A stretch of 15,005 bases of DNA from the NCBI GenBank assembly GCA_964293305.1, contig CAXYYO010000058.1, forward strand, positions 1 through 15,005, read 5' to 3'. The first letter of the stretch is position 1, and every line of letters begins with the position of its first letter. Positions 6,679 to 14,918 of the stretch are shown in pieces. A model generated the notes under the pieces. It worked only from the letters and a program-made list of their open reading frames with translations. It searched no databases and was not told the origin of the DNA. Origin of the DNA: CALAGJ01 sp964293305 (GTDB lineage: Bacteria; Bacteroidota; Bacteroidia; Chitinophagales; Chitinophagaceae). A program made the position numbers and the translations under genes.

Positions 6679-9600
6679 GTGTTAGATAACATTATAAAAT
6701 TCAGCATCAAAAACAAGCTCGTCATTGGGATAATGACCTTGTTACTCATCATTTGGGGAGTGTGGAGTGCCACAAAACTACCCATTGATGCCGTACCCGA
6801 TATTACTAATAATCAGGTGCAAATAATTACGGTTTGCCCTACATTGGCAGGGCAAGAAGTAGAACAATTAGTAACCTTCCCTATTGAGCAAAGCATTGCC
6901 AATATTCCAGATATAGAAGAAACAAGGAGTATTTCAAGATTTGGCTTATCGGTAATTACAGTAGTATTTAAAGATAAAGTAGACATTTATTTTGCCCGTC
7001 AGCTTATCAATGAAAAACTAAAAGAAGCAGAGGAAAATATACCTAAAGGTATTGGCAAGCCAGAACTTGCACCAGTAAGTACCGGATTGGGAGAAGTCTA
7101 TCAATACATCATCCATCCGAAAAAAGGCAGTGAAAAAAAATACAATGCAAAAGACCTACGCACAATGCAGGATTGGATTGTAGCTCGTCAGCTTTTCGGT
7201 ACACCCGGAATTGCTGAAGTAAATAGTTTTGGAGGCGAACTGAAACAATACGAAGTAGCCGTAAATCCAAATCGCTTAAAAGCAATGGGTGTAAGCGTTA
7301 CCGATATTTTTACCGCATTAGAAAAAAACAACCAAAATACTGGCGGTGCTTATATTGATAAGAAACCAAATGCTTATTTCATTAGGGGGATTGGCTTGGT
7401 TACTTCATTAGATGATGTAAAAAATATCAGTGTAAAGAATAATGTAGGCAGTATTCCCATTTTTATAAAAGACGTAGCAGATGTACGTTTTGGAAATGCG
7501 GTAAGATATGGAGCAATGACCTACAATGGCGAAGTGGATGCCGTAGGTGGTGTAGTGATGATGCTTAAGGGGTCAAACAGCAACGAGGTTGTTAACCGTA
7601 TCAAAGAAAAATTGCCTATTATTCAAAAATCCTTACCCGAAGATATTATTATTGAACCTTATTTAGACCGTACAGAATTAGTTGGCCGAGCAATAAGTAC
7701 TGTAGAAAAAAACTTGATAGAAGGTGCATTGATTGGCATTTTTGTTTTGGTTCTTTTCTTGGGGAATTTTAGAGCGGGATTGATAGTAGCATCCGCTATT
7801 CCTTTGGCAATGCTATTTGCTTTGGCTTTAATGAATGTGTTTGGCGTAAGTGCCAATTTAATGAGTTTGGGAGCAATAGATTTTGGATTAATTGTAGATG
7901 GTGCGGTAATTATTGTAGAAGCCACATTGCATCATTTAGGTTTAAGGAAATCTACACAAAGGCTCACACAGCAAGAAATGGATAATGAAGTATTTACCTC
8001 AGCTTCCAAAATTCGTAATAGTGCAGCCTTTGGTGAAATCATTATCCTTATAGTTTACATTCCTATCCTTACGTTGGTTGGTGTAGAAGGTAAAATGTTT
8101 AGACCAATGGCACAAACAGTAGGTTTTGCAATCTTTGGAGCGTTGATTTTGTCTTTGACCTACATCCCGATGATGTGTGCTTTGTTTCTATCAAAAAATC
8201 CTACGCATAAAGAAACTATTTCAGATCGAATGATGAATTGGCTACAAAGAAAATACCAGCCATTGTTAGAAAAAGCCATCAGAATAAAATATTGGCTAGT
8301 AGGTATAACCGTTGCCATATTTGCTTTTAGCCTTTTTTTATTCAGCCGAATGGGTGGCGAATTTATACCACAGTTACAGGAAGGAGATTTTGCCTTTCAT
8401 TGCATTTTGCCACAAGGAAGTTCATTGAGCCAGAGTATAGAAACCTCAATGCAAGCTTCAAGAATTATTAAAGAATTTGACGAAGTAAAAATGGTAGTAG
8501 GCAAAACCGGAGCCGCAGAAGTACCAACCGACCCAATGCCACCTGAAGCGACAGATTTAATGGTTATTTTAAAACCGCAAAGTGAATGGAAATCACATAG
8601 AACTTATGATGAATTAGCTGATGCTATTAATGAAAAACTGGAAGCAATACCTGGTGTATTTTTCGAAAAGAACCAGCCAATACAAATGCGTTTCAATGAG
8701 TTGATGACAGGTATTAGGCAAGATGTTGCAGTAAAAATATTTGGAGAAAATTTAGATACGCTTGCCTTGAATGCTGATAAGGTTAGTAAGGTTATACAAA
8801 CAGTAGAAGGCGCTACATCTCCACAAGTAGAACGTGTGAGTGGCTTACCGCAAATAAATGTGGAATATGACCGTACTCGCTTAGCCAATTATGGGATAAC
8901 GGTAGAAGATGTAAACAATGTAGTAAGCACTGCATTTGCAGGAAAAAGTGCTGGTGTAGTATATGAAAACGAAAGAAGATTTGAATTAGTCGTTCGGCTG
9001 GATAGTGTTTACCGTAACAGTATCGAAGATGTAAACAATTTGATGATACCAACTTCAACTGGTAATCAAATTCCGCTTTCGCAAGTAGCAACTATTGATT
9101 ACAAATTAGGACCGGCACAGATAAGCCGTGAAGCAGGAAAACGTAGAATTGTAATCGGGTTCAACGTTGCAGGCAGGGATGTACAAAGTGTGGTAGAAGA
9201 AATTCAGCAAAAATTAAATACACAGGTAAAATTACCATCGGGCTACTATTTCACGTATGGCGGTCAATTTGAAAACTTGCAGGAAGCCAGTAACCGATTA
9301 ATGATAGCCGTTCCAGTTTCTTTGTTATTGATTTTTGTATTGCTCTATTTCACGTTCCGTTCCTTTAAACAGGCAGGCTTAATATTTACAGCTATCCCAA
9401 TGAGTGCGATCGGTGGTATATTGGCTTTATTACTTCGTGGTATGCCGTTCAGCATCAGTGCAGGAATTGGATTTATTGCTTTGTTTGGTGTAGCAGTTCT
9501 CAACGGAATTGTATTGATAGGTACTTTCAACCAATTAGAAAAAGAAGGTGTAAAAGATGTTTTCAAACGAGTAATAGAAGGAACTAAAATCCGACTGCGA

Positions 9601-11046
9601 CCAGTATTGATGACAGCAACTGTAGCCAGTTTAGGATTTTTACCAATGGCATTAAGCAGTAGTGCGGGTGCAGAAGTACAAAAGCCTTTAGCCACTGTAG
9701 TAATTGGCGGATTAGTTACAGCAACATTCCTTACCCTATTTGTACTGCCATTACTCTATATCATTTTCAATTCAAAAATTAAATTAAAAAGAAAGCCACA
9801 AGTGAAACCCATTGTAACCATAATTGTATTGCTTTTATCAATGGTAGGCTTTACAGCAAATGCACAGACAAAAAGTTTAACTAACGTTGACGATGCGATA
9901 AATATTGCACTTCAAAATAATCAAACCATAAAAGCTTCAGATTTAGAAATTGATGCCAGCAAAGCCTTAAAAAAAACTGCTGGAGAATTACCCAAACTTG
10001 ATTTTAATGCACAGTTGGGGCAGTACAACAGTATCAAATTCGACCAGTCTTTTCAGGTGTCGCAAACCATTCCATTTCCATCATTATTTGGAGCAAAAAA
10101 ACAATTGATTAATGCCGAAATAAAAGGTAAAGAATTACAGAAAAATCTTTCAGTGTTGGAGTTGAAAAATCAAGTACGTACTTATTATTATCAAATTTTG
10201 TACTTGCAACACAATCAAAAACAGTTACAGCAATTGGATAGTTTGTACAACGATTTTATTAAAATAGCCCAGCTTCGCTATAAAACGGGAGACACCAAAA
10301 AAGTGGACATCAGCACCTCGGAAGCTAAGAAAGGCGAAATCAATTTATTGTTAAAACAAAATGGAGTGTTCTTATCCAATGCTGTTGCCAATCTGAAAAC
10401 ATTGATGAACACAAAAGACGATTTTACCATTGCAGAAAACGGAATATTTCAGCCTCTACAAATCAGTAATTTGTTGGATAATGAAGCCGTAGCAAATCAT
10501 CCTGCCATTCAATCTTTGTATCAGGATGCCATTATTGCCGAGCAAACCAAAAAGGTAGAACGTTCGCAAGGTTTACCAGATTTTACGATTGGCTACGTCA
10601 ATCAGTCTTTAATTGGTTTTCAAAATGTAAACGGATCCGAACAATTTTTCAATGGTGGAAACCGATTTAGTTCTGTAAACATTGGTATTGCTATTCCCAT
10701 CACTTATGGTGCTACCAAAGCCAGAATAAAATCTTTAGATTACAGAAAACAAGCAGCCGAAGCCAATGCACAGCAACAGCAAAAAACATTAGCTACGCAA
10801 ATGCAAAATGCCTTGCAACAATACCAGCAAGACTTACAGCAGTTCAATTATTTTGAGAAAGAAGCATTGCCCAATGCCAAGGAAATTGTATCAGCAGCAC
10901 AATTGGGTTACAGAACAGGCGAAATCAGTTATGTAGAATATCTTTTTGCACTGCAAACTGCCACCGATATTCAGTTGAATTACCTCAAAAGTATTCAGCA
11001 AGTAAACCAATCTGTAATCACTATTTATTCATTCATCAATCAATAA
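6679..11046 (+). CDS. czcA: CzcA-type heavy-metal RND pump fused to a TolC-like outer-membrane channel
   Basis: This 1455-residue fusion would export divalent metal from the periplasm across the outer membrane using the proton gradient. Residues 1-1030 form a full RND pump with TM1 near 13-31, two large periplasmic loops, and 12 helices. The TM4 motif DFGLIVDGAVIIVE (401-414) contains Asp401, Asp407 and Glu414, the proton-relay pattern of CzcA-type (Zn/Co/Cd) pumps rather than the AIGAMVDAAIVMVEN form of CusA. Residues about 1064-1455 form an outer-membrane factor of the TolC/CusC class, with two coiled-coil repeats. Between them lies a signal-peptide-like segment: basic KLKRK (1035-1039), hydrophobic 1045-1058, then ANA (1060-1062) before Gln1063. 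The start is GTG at 6679; the MLDNIIKFSIKNK opening is normal for the family. The adaptor gene starts 6 nt after the stop. Such fusions recur in Bacteroidota; substrate choice is inferred. Confidence 0.92.
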   Translation: MLDNIIKFSIKNKLVIGIMTLLLIIWGVWSATKLPIDAVPDITNNQVQIITVCPTLAGQEVEQLVTFPIEQSIANIPDIEETRSISRFGLSVITVVFKDKVDIYFARQLINEKLKEAEENIPKGIGKPELAPVSTGLGEVYQYIIHPKKGSEKKYNAKDLRTMQDWIVARQLFGTPGIAEVNSFGGELKQYEVAVNPNRLKAMGVSVTDIFTALEKNNQNTGGAYIDKKPNAYFIRGIGLVTSLDDVKNISVKNNVGSIPIFIKDVADVRFGNAVRYGAMTYNGEVDAVGGVVMMLKGSNSNEVVNRIKEKLPIIQKSLPEDIIIEPYLDRTELVGRAISTVEKNLIEGALIGIFVLVLFLGNFRAGLIVASAIPLAMLFALALMNVFGVSANLMSLGAIDFGLIVDGAVIIVEATLHHLGLRKSTQRLTQQEMDNEVFTSASKIRNSAAFGEIIILIVYIPILTLVGVEGKMFRPMAQTVGFAIFGALILSLTYIPMMCALFLSKNPTHKETISDRMMNWLQRKYQPLLEKAIRIKYWLVGITVAIFAFSLFLFSRMGGEFIPQLQEGDFAFHCILPQGSSLSQSIETSMQASRIIKEFDEVKMVVGKTGAAEVPTDPMPPEATDLMVILKPQSEWKSHRTYDELADAINEKLEAIPGVFFEKNQPIQMRFNELMTGIRQDVAVKIFGENLDTLALNADKVSKVIQTVEGATSPQVERVSGLPQINVEYDRTRLANYGITVEDVNNVVSTAFAGKSAGVVYENERRFELVVRLDSVYRNSIEDVNNLMIPTSTGNQIPLSQVATIDYKLGPAQISREAGKRRIVIGFNVAGRDVQSVVEEIQQKLNTQVKLPSGYYFTYGGQFENLQEASNRLMIAVPVSLLLIFVLLYFTFRSFKQAGLIFTAIPMSAIGGILALLLRGMPFSISAGIGFIALFGVAVLNGIVLIGTFNQLEKEGVKDVFKRVIEGTKIRLRPVLMTATVASLGFLPMALSSSAGAEVQKPLATVVIGGLVTATFLTLFVLPLLYIIFNSKIKLKRKPQVKPIVTIIVLLLSMVGFTANAQTKSLTNVDDAINIALQNNQTIKASDLEIDASKALKKTAGELPKLDFNAQLGQYNSIKFDQSFQVSQTIPFPSLFGAKKQLINAEIKGKELQKNLSVLELKNQVRTYYYQILYLQHNQKQLQQLDSLYNDFIKIAQLRYKTGDTKKVDISTSEAKKGEINLLLKQNGVFLSNAVANLKTLMNTKDDFTIAENGIFQPLQISNLLDNEAVANHPAIQSLYQDAIIAEQTKKVERSQGLPDFTIGYVNQSLIGFQNVNGSEQFFNGGNRFSSVNIGIAIPITYGATKARIKSLDYRKQAAEANAQQQQKTLATQMQNALQQYQQDLQQFNYFEKEALPNAKEIVSAAQLGYRTGEISYVEYLFALQTATDIQLNYLKSIQQVNQSVITIYSFINQ
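9802..9804 (+). other. Possible internal GTG start for the channel half of the fusion
   Basis: In-frame GTG (Val1042 of the fusion) is followed by Lys-Pro and a hydrophobic core, so a protein started here would begin MKPIVTIIVLLL and end its signal at ANA before Gln1063. This is a standard signal-peptide layout. A purine-rich AAAAAGAAAG (9785-9794) lies just upstream. It may be a relic of a once-separate channel gene or a working second start. Confidence 0.4.
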
Positions 11047-11052
11047 GAAAAA

Positions 11053-12330
11053 ATGAAATTCAATATAAATAAAATCACGTTTATAGCAACGATAGTTGTT
11101 TTAATATTTAGCTTTTCGGCTTGTAAGAACGATAAGCAAAACGAAGGTCAATCTACAGAAGCAGCAGCAACCGAAAAAGCTGAAGCTCCTCACGAGGAAG
11201 AAGCACCAACCATTGCCACACTAACTGAAGAACAAATAAAAACGGTAGGCATACAATTGGGCGTAGTAGAGCAAAAAGAATTAACGGCAACCATCCGAGC
11301 AAATGGTTTGCTGAAAGTTCCCAATAACAACAAAGCCAACGCAACTTCTTTGTATGGTGGTGTAATAAAAACACTGAACGTACAAATTGGAGATTATGTG
11401 AAAAAAGGACAAGTAATAGCCACTATTGCCAATCCGCAGTTTATACAATTGCAGGAAGAATACTTGAGTACTGCCAGCAGAATAACTTTTGCTGAACAAG
11501 AATTGGCAAGGCAAAAAGAACTAAACCAAGGCAATGCAGGAGCGAAAAAAAATCTACAAAGTGCTACAGCCGAACTCAATAGTTTACGTACCAGAAGAGC
11601 TTCCTTACAACAACAGATACAATTAATGGGCATCAATCCAGGTTCTGTTTCAAATGGTAATCTAAAATCGACATTGGTTGTAACCAGTCCTTTGAATGGT
11701 ACGGTTAGCAACGTTTTTGCCAAGATAGGAAGTTATGCAGATGTATCTTCGCCTGTGATAGAAATTGTAGATAACAGTTCATTGCATTTGGATTTACAGG
11801 TTTTTGAAAAAGATTTACCACAGGTAAAAGTGGGGCAAACCATTCACTTTACTATAACAAACAATCCATCAGCCGAATATGATGCTACTGTTTTTAGTAT
11901 TGGTTCATCATTTGAAAATGATAGTAAAACTATAGCCGTACACTGCCGTGTAAATGGCAATAAAAAGGGTTTAATTGACGGAATGAACATCACAGGAATT
12001 GTAAGCCTTAACAATGTAACTACTCCTGCTGTACCCAATGATGCCATTGTAAATGCTGATGGCAAATTTTATGTTTTTGTACAAACCGATAAAAAAGCAG
12101 AAGAACACCACGAAGAAGGAGAAGAAGAAGGAAGTCAAAAAGAGGGCAAAGAAAAAAAACATAAAAACAGTAAGAATTTTGAAAAAGTAGAAGTACTGAA
12201 AGGCGTGTCTGATATGGGTTATACCGCAGTAACTTTTGTAAACGAAATTCCTGCAAATGCAAAAATTGTAACAAAAGGAGCATTCTTTGTAAATGCAAAA
12301 TTGAGCAATACTGGTGGTCACGAACATTAA
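11053..12330 (+). CDS. czcB: RND periplasmic adaptor lipoprotein (CzcB/CusB type)
   Basis: This 425-residue membrane-fusion protein would link the inner-membrane pump to the channel. The signal (about 7-23) ends in a lipobox, FSAC, with Cys24 lipidated. A Glu/Ala-rich tether with HEEE (47-50) follows. The lipoyl/barrel-sandwich halves flank a helical hairpin (about 127-195), visible as GDYVKKGQVIATI (113-125) and TSPLNGTVSNVFAKIGSYAD (211-230). Beta-barrel and membrane-proximal parts follow. An acidic and His/Lys-rich insert (about 346-373, EEHHEEGEEEG) lies in the C-terminal part, and the protein ends GGHEH, both possible metal-binding additions. It sits 6 nt after the fusion pump gene and 10 nt before the second regulator gene, consistent with one operon. 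Confidence 0.9.
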   Translation: MKFNINKITFIATIVVLIFSFSACKNDKQNEGQSTEAAATEKAEAPHEEEAPTIATLTEEQIKTVGIQLGVVEQKELTATIRANGLLKVPNNNKANATSLYGGVIKTLNVQIGDYVKKGQVIATIANPQFIQLQEEYLSTASRITFAEQELARQKELNQGNAGAKKNLQSATAELNSLRTRRASLQQQIQLMGINPGSVSNGNLKSTLVVTSPLNGTVSNVFAKIGSYADVSSPVIEIVDNSSLHLDLQVFEKDLPQVKVGQTIHFTITNNPSAEYDATVFSIGSSFENDSKTIAVHCRVNGNKKGLIDGMNITGIVSLNNVTTPAVPNDAIVNADGKFYVFVQTDKKAEEHHEEGEEEGSQKEGKEKKHKNSKNFEKVEVLKGVSDMGYTAVTFVNEIPANAKIVTKGAFFVNAKLSNTGGHEH

Positions 12331-12340
12331 TTTTTTTGTT

Positions 12341-12760
12341 ATGAAAAATATTGAACAGAAACTTTTAAAAAAAAACACCAACCCTACCAGTATGCGGATT
12401 TTGGTGTATGACTTTTTGGAAGAACAACAGATAGCGATGTCATTATCTGAAATAGAAAGTCATTTTTATAAAGCAGATAGAATTACTATTTATAGAACCC
12501 TGAAAACTTTCGAGGAAAAAGGTATTGTACATAGTATTCAAGACAATAACACGAGTAAGTATATTTTATGTGACGATGGGTGCGATGAGAAAACTCATAA
12601 AGATTGGCATCTGCACTTCTACTGTAAAATTTGTAAACAGACAACCTGTAAAGAAGATTTTACAATACCACAGGAAATTAACTATGAGTTTAGAATTGAC
12701 GAGATAAAACTATTTGGCAAGGGTATTTGCGAGAAGTGCTTAAAGGAGAGTTTGCAATAG
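12341..12760 (+). CDS. Fur-family metalloregulator (second of two)
   Basis: This 139-residue Fur/Zur-family repressor is paralogous to the one at 5651. The winged-helix part includes KADRITIYRTLKTFEEKGIV (44-63). The metal part has His86, His90 and His92 before CKIC (95-98), and CEKC at 130-133 as the paired structural zinc site. ATG at 12341 is chosen; the in-frame GTG at 12314 lies inside the adaptor gene and adds nine residues with no family match. It is the last gene of the RND operon, 10 nt after the adaptor stop, so it should be co-induced with the pump. Its last codons (Leu-Gln-stop) are the left half of operator 2. Feedback control of both export modules is inferred. Confidence 0.88.
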   Translation: MKNIEQKLLKKNTNPTSMRILVYDFLEEQQIAMSLSEIESHFYKADRITIYRTLKTFEEKGIVHSIQDNNTSKYILCDDGCDEKTHKDWHLHFYCKICKQTTCKEDFTIPQEINYEFRIDEIKLFGKGICEKCLKESLQ

Positions 12761-12774
12761 CATTGCAGGCTCTC
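12746..12774. promoter_or_regulatory. Candidate Fur-family operator 2 (12752-12768) inside a longer hairpin
   Basis: TTGCAATAGCATTGCAG (12752-12768) matches operator 1 in every base of the TTGCAATnnnATTGCA core. It is symmetric except for the outermost base. GAGAG (12746-12750) and CTCTC (12770-12774) extend the symmetry, so the RNA could form a 13-pair stem with two G-U pairs and a 3-nt loop. No T-run follows, so terminator function is doubtful. The left half overlaps the stop codon of the regulator gene, and the promoter box follows at exactly the same spacing as for operator 1. Confidence 0.75.
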
Positions 12775-12780
12775 TATAAT

Positions 12781-12788
12781 TAACTTTG
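12781..12788 (+). promoter_or_regulatory. -7 promoter box (TAACTTTG) for the P-type ATPase
   Basis: TAACTTTG is an exact fit to TAnnTTTG. It starts 13 nt after operator 2 ends and 29 nt after it starts, the same as at 6102. It lies 17 nt before the ATPase ATG, leaving a short A-rich leader. Confidence 0.68.
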
Positions 12789-12805
12789 ATATTAAAAAGA
12801 AAGAT

Positions 12806-14836
12806 ATGGAACATAAACATAAATATGATGCACAAGGCAAACAGCTTTGTTGCACACCTCAAGAAGAAAAAATAAATACCGATGCTAAAATGCTATTGGA
12901 AAAACATCACGACGATGATGGACACAACCACGAACACACCGATGATGACGGTCATAACCACGGAAGTACCGATAAATCTACCTTTCAAATGTTTTTACCT
13001 GCTATCATCAGTTTCGTATTATTGATGATAGCCATTGCTTTCGATAATTGGGTGCCGCAATCTTGGTTTACAGGTTGGGTAAGAATTGTTTGGTATGTAG
13101 TAGCGTATGCACCAGTTGGATTACCCGTAATTAAAGAAGCATTTGAAAGCATCAGAAAAGGCGATGTATTTTCAGAGTTTTTATTAATGAGTATTGCAAC
13201 CATCGGAGCTTTTGTCATTGGCGAATACCCTGAGGGTGTTGCTGTAATGTTGTTTTATGCCGTTGGCGAAGTATTCCAGACTTTGGCAGTAACAAGAGCG
13301 AAAGCTAACATTAAAATGTTGCTCGATCAAAGACCAGATGAAGTAACTATTTTAGAAAATAATCAAGCTAAGACCATAAAAGCAGAAACCGCAAGTATTG
13401 GCAATATAATTCAATTAAAACCCGGAGAAAAATTAGGACTAGATGGAGAATTATTATCCGAAACCGCTTCATTCAATACAGCAGCACTAACAGGAGAAAG
13501 TAAGCCCGACACCAAAACCAAAGGTGAAACCGTATTGGCGGGAATGATAAATTTAACGACCGTTGCACAGGTAAAAGTAACGACTGCTTATACTGATAGC
13601 AAACTTTCTAAAATTTTAGAATTGGTACAAAATGCAACCGCACAAAAAGCACCAACAGAATTATTCATTCGCAAATTTGCAAAAATCTACACACCGATTG
13701 TTGTATTGTTGGCAGTGCTAATTACCATAATACCTTATTTTTTTGTGAGCGATTACGTTTTTAGTCAATGGTTGTACAGAGCATTGGTGTTTTTGGTTAT
13801 TTCTTGTCCTTGTGCCTTGGTCATAAGCATTCCTTTGGGTTATTTTGGCGGAATTGGAGCTGCTTCCAAAAATGGTATTTTGTTTAAAGGAAGCAACTTT
13901 TTAGATGTAATTGCCAGTATTCAAAATGTAGTAATGGACAAAACGGGTACAATGACCGAGGGCGTTTTCAAGGTACAAGAAGTGGTATTAAAATCTGAAT
14001 TTAATAAAGATGAAATCCTGAAAATGGTCAACGCTTTAGAAAGCCAAAGTACACATCCGGTCGCGACCGCTATTCATCAATACGTAGGCGAAATTGATAA
14101 CTCAATAAGGTTAGATAATACCGAAGAAATTGCAGGTCACGGTTTGAAAGCCAATGTAAACGGAAAAGAATTATTGGTCGGAAATTTTAAGTTGATGGAT
14201 CAATTTAACATCAAATATGATTTAGACCCAACCACAATTGTGTACACCCTAATTGCCATTGCTTACGATGGAAAATTTGCAGGATATATTACCATTGCAG
14301 ACAGCATCAAAGAAGATGCACAGCTTACAATTGACAAACTGAAAGCATTAGGTGTAAAAACCACAATGTTGAGCGGAGACAAAAGCACCGTAGTAAAATT
14401 TGTTGCCGATAAATTAGGAATTAATAATGCCTTTGGCGATTTATTACCCGAAGACAAAGTAAATAAAGTAAAAGAAATAAAAGCCCAAAACGAAACCGTA
14501 GCATTCGTAGGCGATGGCGTGAACGACGCACCAGTAGTAGCTTTGAGCGATGTAGGAATTGCAATGGGTGGTTTAGGAAGTGATGCCACCATCGAAACTG
14601 CAGATGTGGTTATTCAGGATGATAAGCCAAGCAAAATCCCGATGGCAATCAATATTGGGAAGCGAACAAAAAAAATAGTTTGGCAAAATATCATTTTAGC
14701 ATTTGCTGTAAAAGCAATCTTTTTAGTACTTGGCGCAGGTGGTTTAGCCACAATGTGGGAAGCCGTTTTTGCTGATGTTGGTGTGGCTTTATTGGCAATT
14801 TTAAACGCTGTACGCATACAAAGGATGAAATTTTAA
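12806..14836 (+). CDS. zntA: Zn/Cd/Pb-type P1B ATPase (ZntA/CadA-like)
   Basis: This 676-residue ATP-driven pump would expel Zn(II), Cd(II) or Pb(II) from the cytoplasm to the periplasm. Key motifs are all present: TGES (229-232), SCPC in the transport helix (333-336), DKTGT with phosphorylated Asp378, STHP (415-418) and GDGVNDAP (569-576). Lys636 in the seventh helix and Asp657 in WEAVFADVG (eighth helix) lie 21 residues apart, as do the metal-site Lys and Asp of ZntA, which supports Zn/Cd/Pb over Cu. There is no N-terminal HMA domain. Instead the first 60 residues carry a Cys pair (15-16) and two copies of a DDDGHNH repeat. It has its own promoter box and operator 2. With the RND system it forms a two-step route from cytoplasm to outside. 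Confidence 0.92.
   Translation: MEHKHKYDAQGKQLCCTPQEEKINTDAKMLLEKHHDDDGHNHEHTDDDGHNHGSTDKSTFQMFLPAIISFVLLMIAIAFDNWVPQSWFTGWVRIVWYVVAYAPVGLPVIKEAFESIRKGDVFSEFLLMSIATIGAFVIGEYPEGVAVMLFYAVGEVFQTLAVTRAKANIKMLLDQRPDEVTILENNQAKTIKAETASIGNIIQLKPGEKLGLDGELLSETASFNTAALTGESKPDTKTKGETVLAGMINLTTVAQVKVTTAYTDSKLSKILELVQNATAQKAPTELFIRKFAKIYTPIVVLLAVLITIIPYFFVSDYVFSQWLYRALVFLVISCPCALVISIPLGYFGGIGAASKNGILFKGSNFLDVIASIQNVVMDKTGTMTEGVFKVQEVVLKSEFNKDEILKMVNALESQSTHPVATAIHQYVGEIDNSIRLDNTEEIAGHGLKANVNGKELLVGNFKLMDQFNIKYDLDPTTIVYTLIAIAYDGKFAGYITIADSIKEDAQLTIDKLKALGVKTTMLSGDKSTVVKFVADKLGINNAFGDLLPEDKVNKVKEIKAQNETVAFVGDGVNDAPVVALSDVGIAMGGLGSDATIETADVVIQDDKPSKIPMAINIGKRTKKIVWQNIILAFAVKAIFLVLGAGGLATMWEAVFADVGVALLAILNAVRIQRMKF
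12911..12970 (+). repeat. 30-nt tandem duplication encoding DDDGHNH twice
   Basis: Residues 36-45 and 46-55 of the ATPase are two in-frame copies of a ten-residue unit starting DDDGHNH. The codons differ at several synonymous positions while the metal-ligand residues are kept. This suggests an old duplication maintained for metal binding. Confidence 0.7.
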
Positions 14837-14906
14837 AGAATAGTTGGTTTTATACAAAATGGGTAGTAATGATAACAGGAGTAGTAGTTTGTAACGTAGT
14901 TTTCAA

Positions 14907-14914
14907 TATCTTTG
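14907..14914 (+). promoter_or_regulatory. -7 promoter box (TATCTTTG) before the last gene
   Basis: TATCTTTG is an exact fit to TAnnTTTG, with a TTTG at 14888-14891 fifteen bases upstream. It ends only 4 nt before the ATG at 14919. No TTGCAAT operator is present upstream, so this next module may not answer to the same regulators. Confidence 0.5.
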
Positions 14915-14918
14915 GGAA

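Noticed and set aside
12314..12340. GTG start extending the second regulator by nine residues
   Set aside because: It lies inside the end of the adaptor gene, and the ATG at 12341 gives the family-typical N-terminus.
11971..12381. 136-codon minus-strand reading frame over the adaptor end
   Set aside because: Its Phe/Tyr-rich translation is the mirror of the acidic and Lys-rich coding on the plus strand; no family features. The same applies to the other minus-strand frames.
14860..14895. 11-codon frame (ATG at 14859) between the ATPase and last gene
   Set aside because: Very short, Ser/Asn-rich, no signal and no start-site support.
14878..14906. Possible third operator upstream of the last gene (TTGTAAC...)
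   Set aside because: The right half fails to match, and the spacing to the promoter box differs from the other two.
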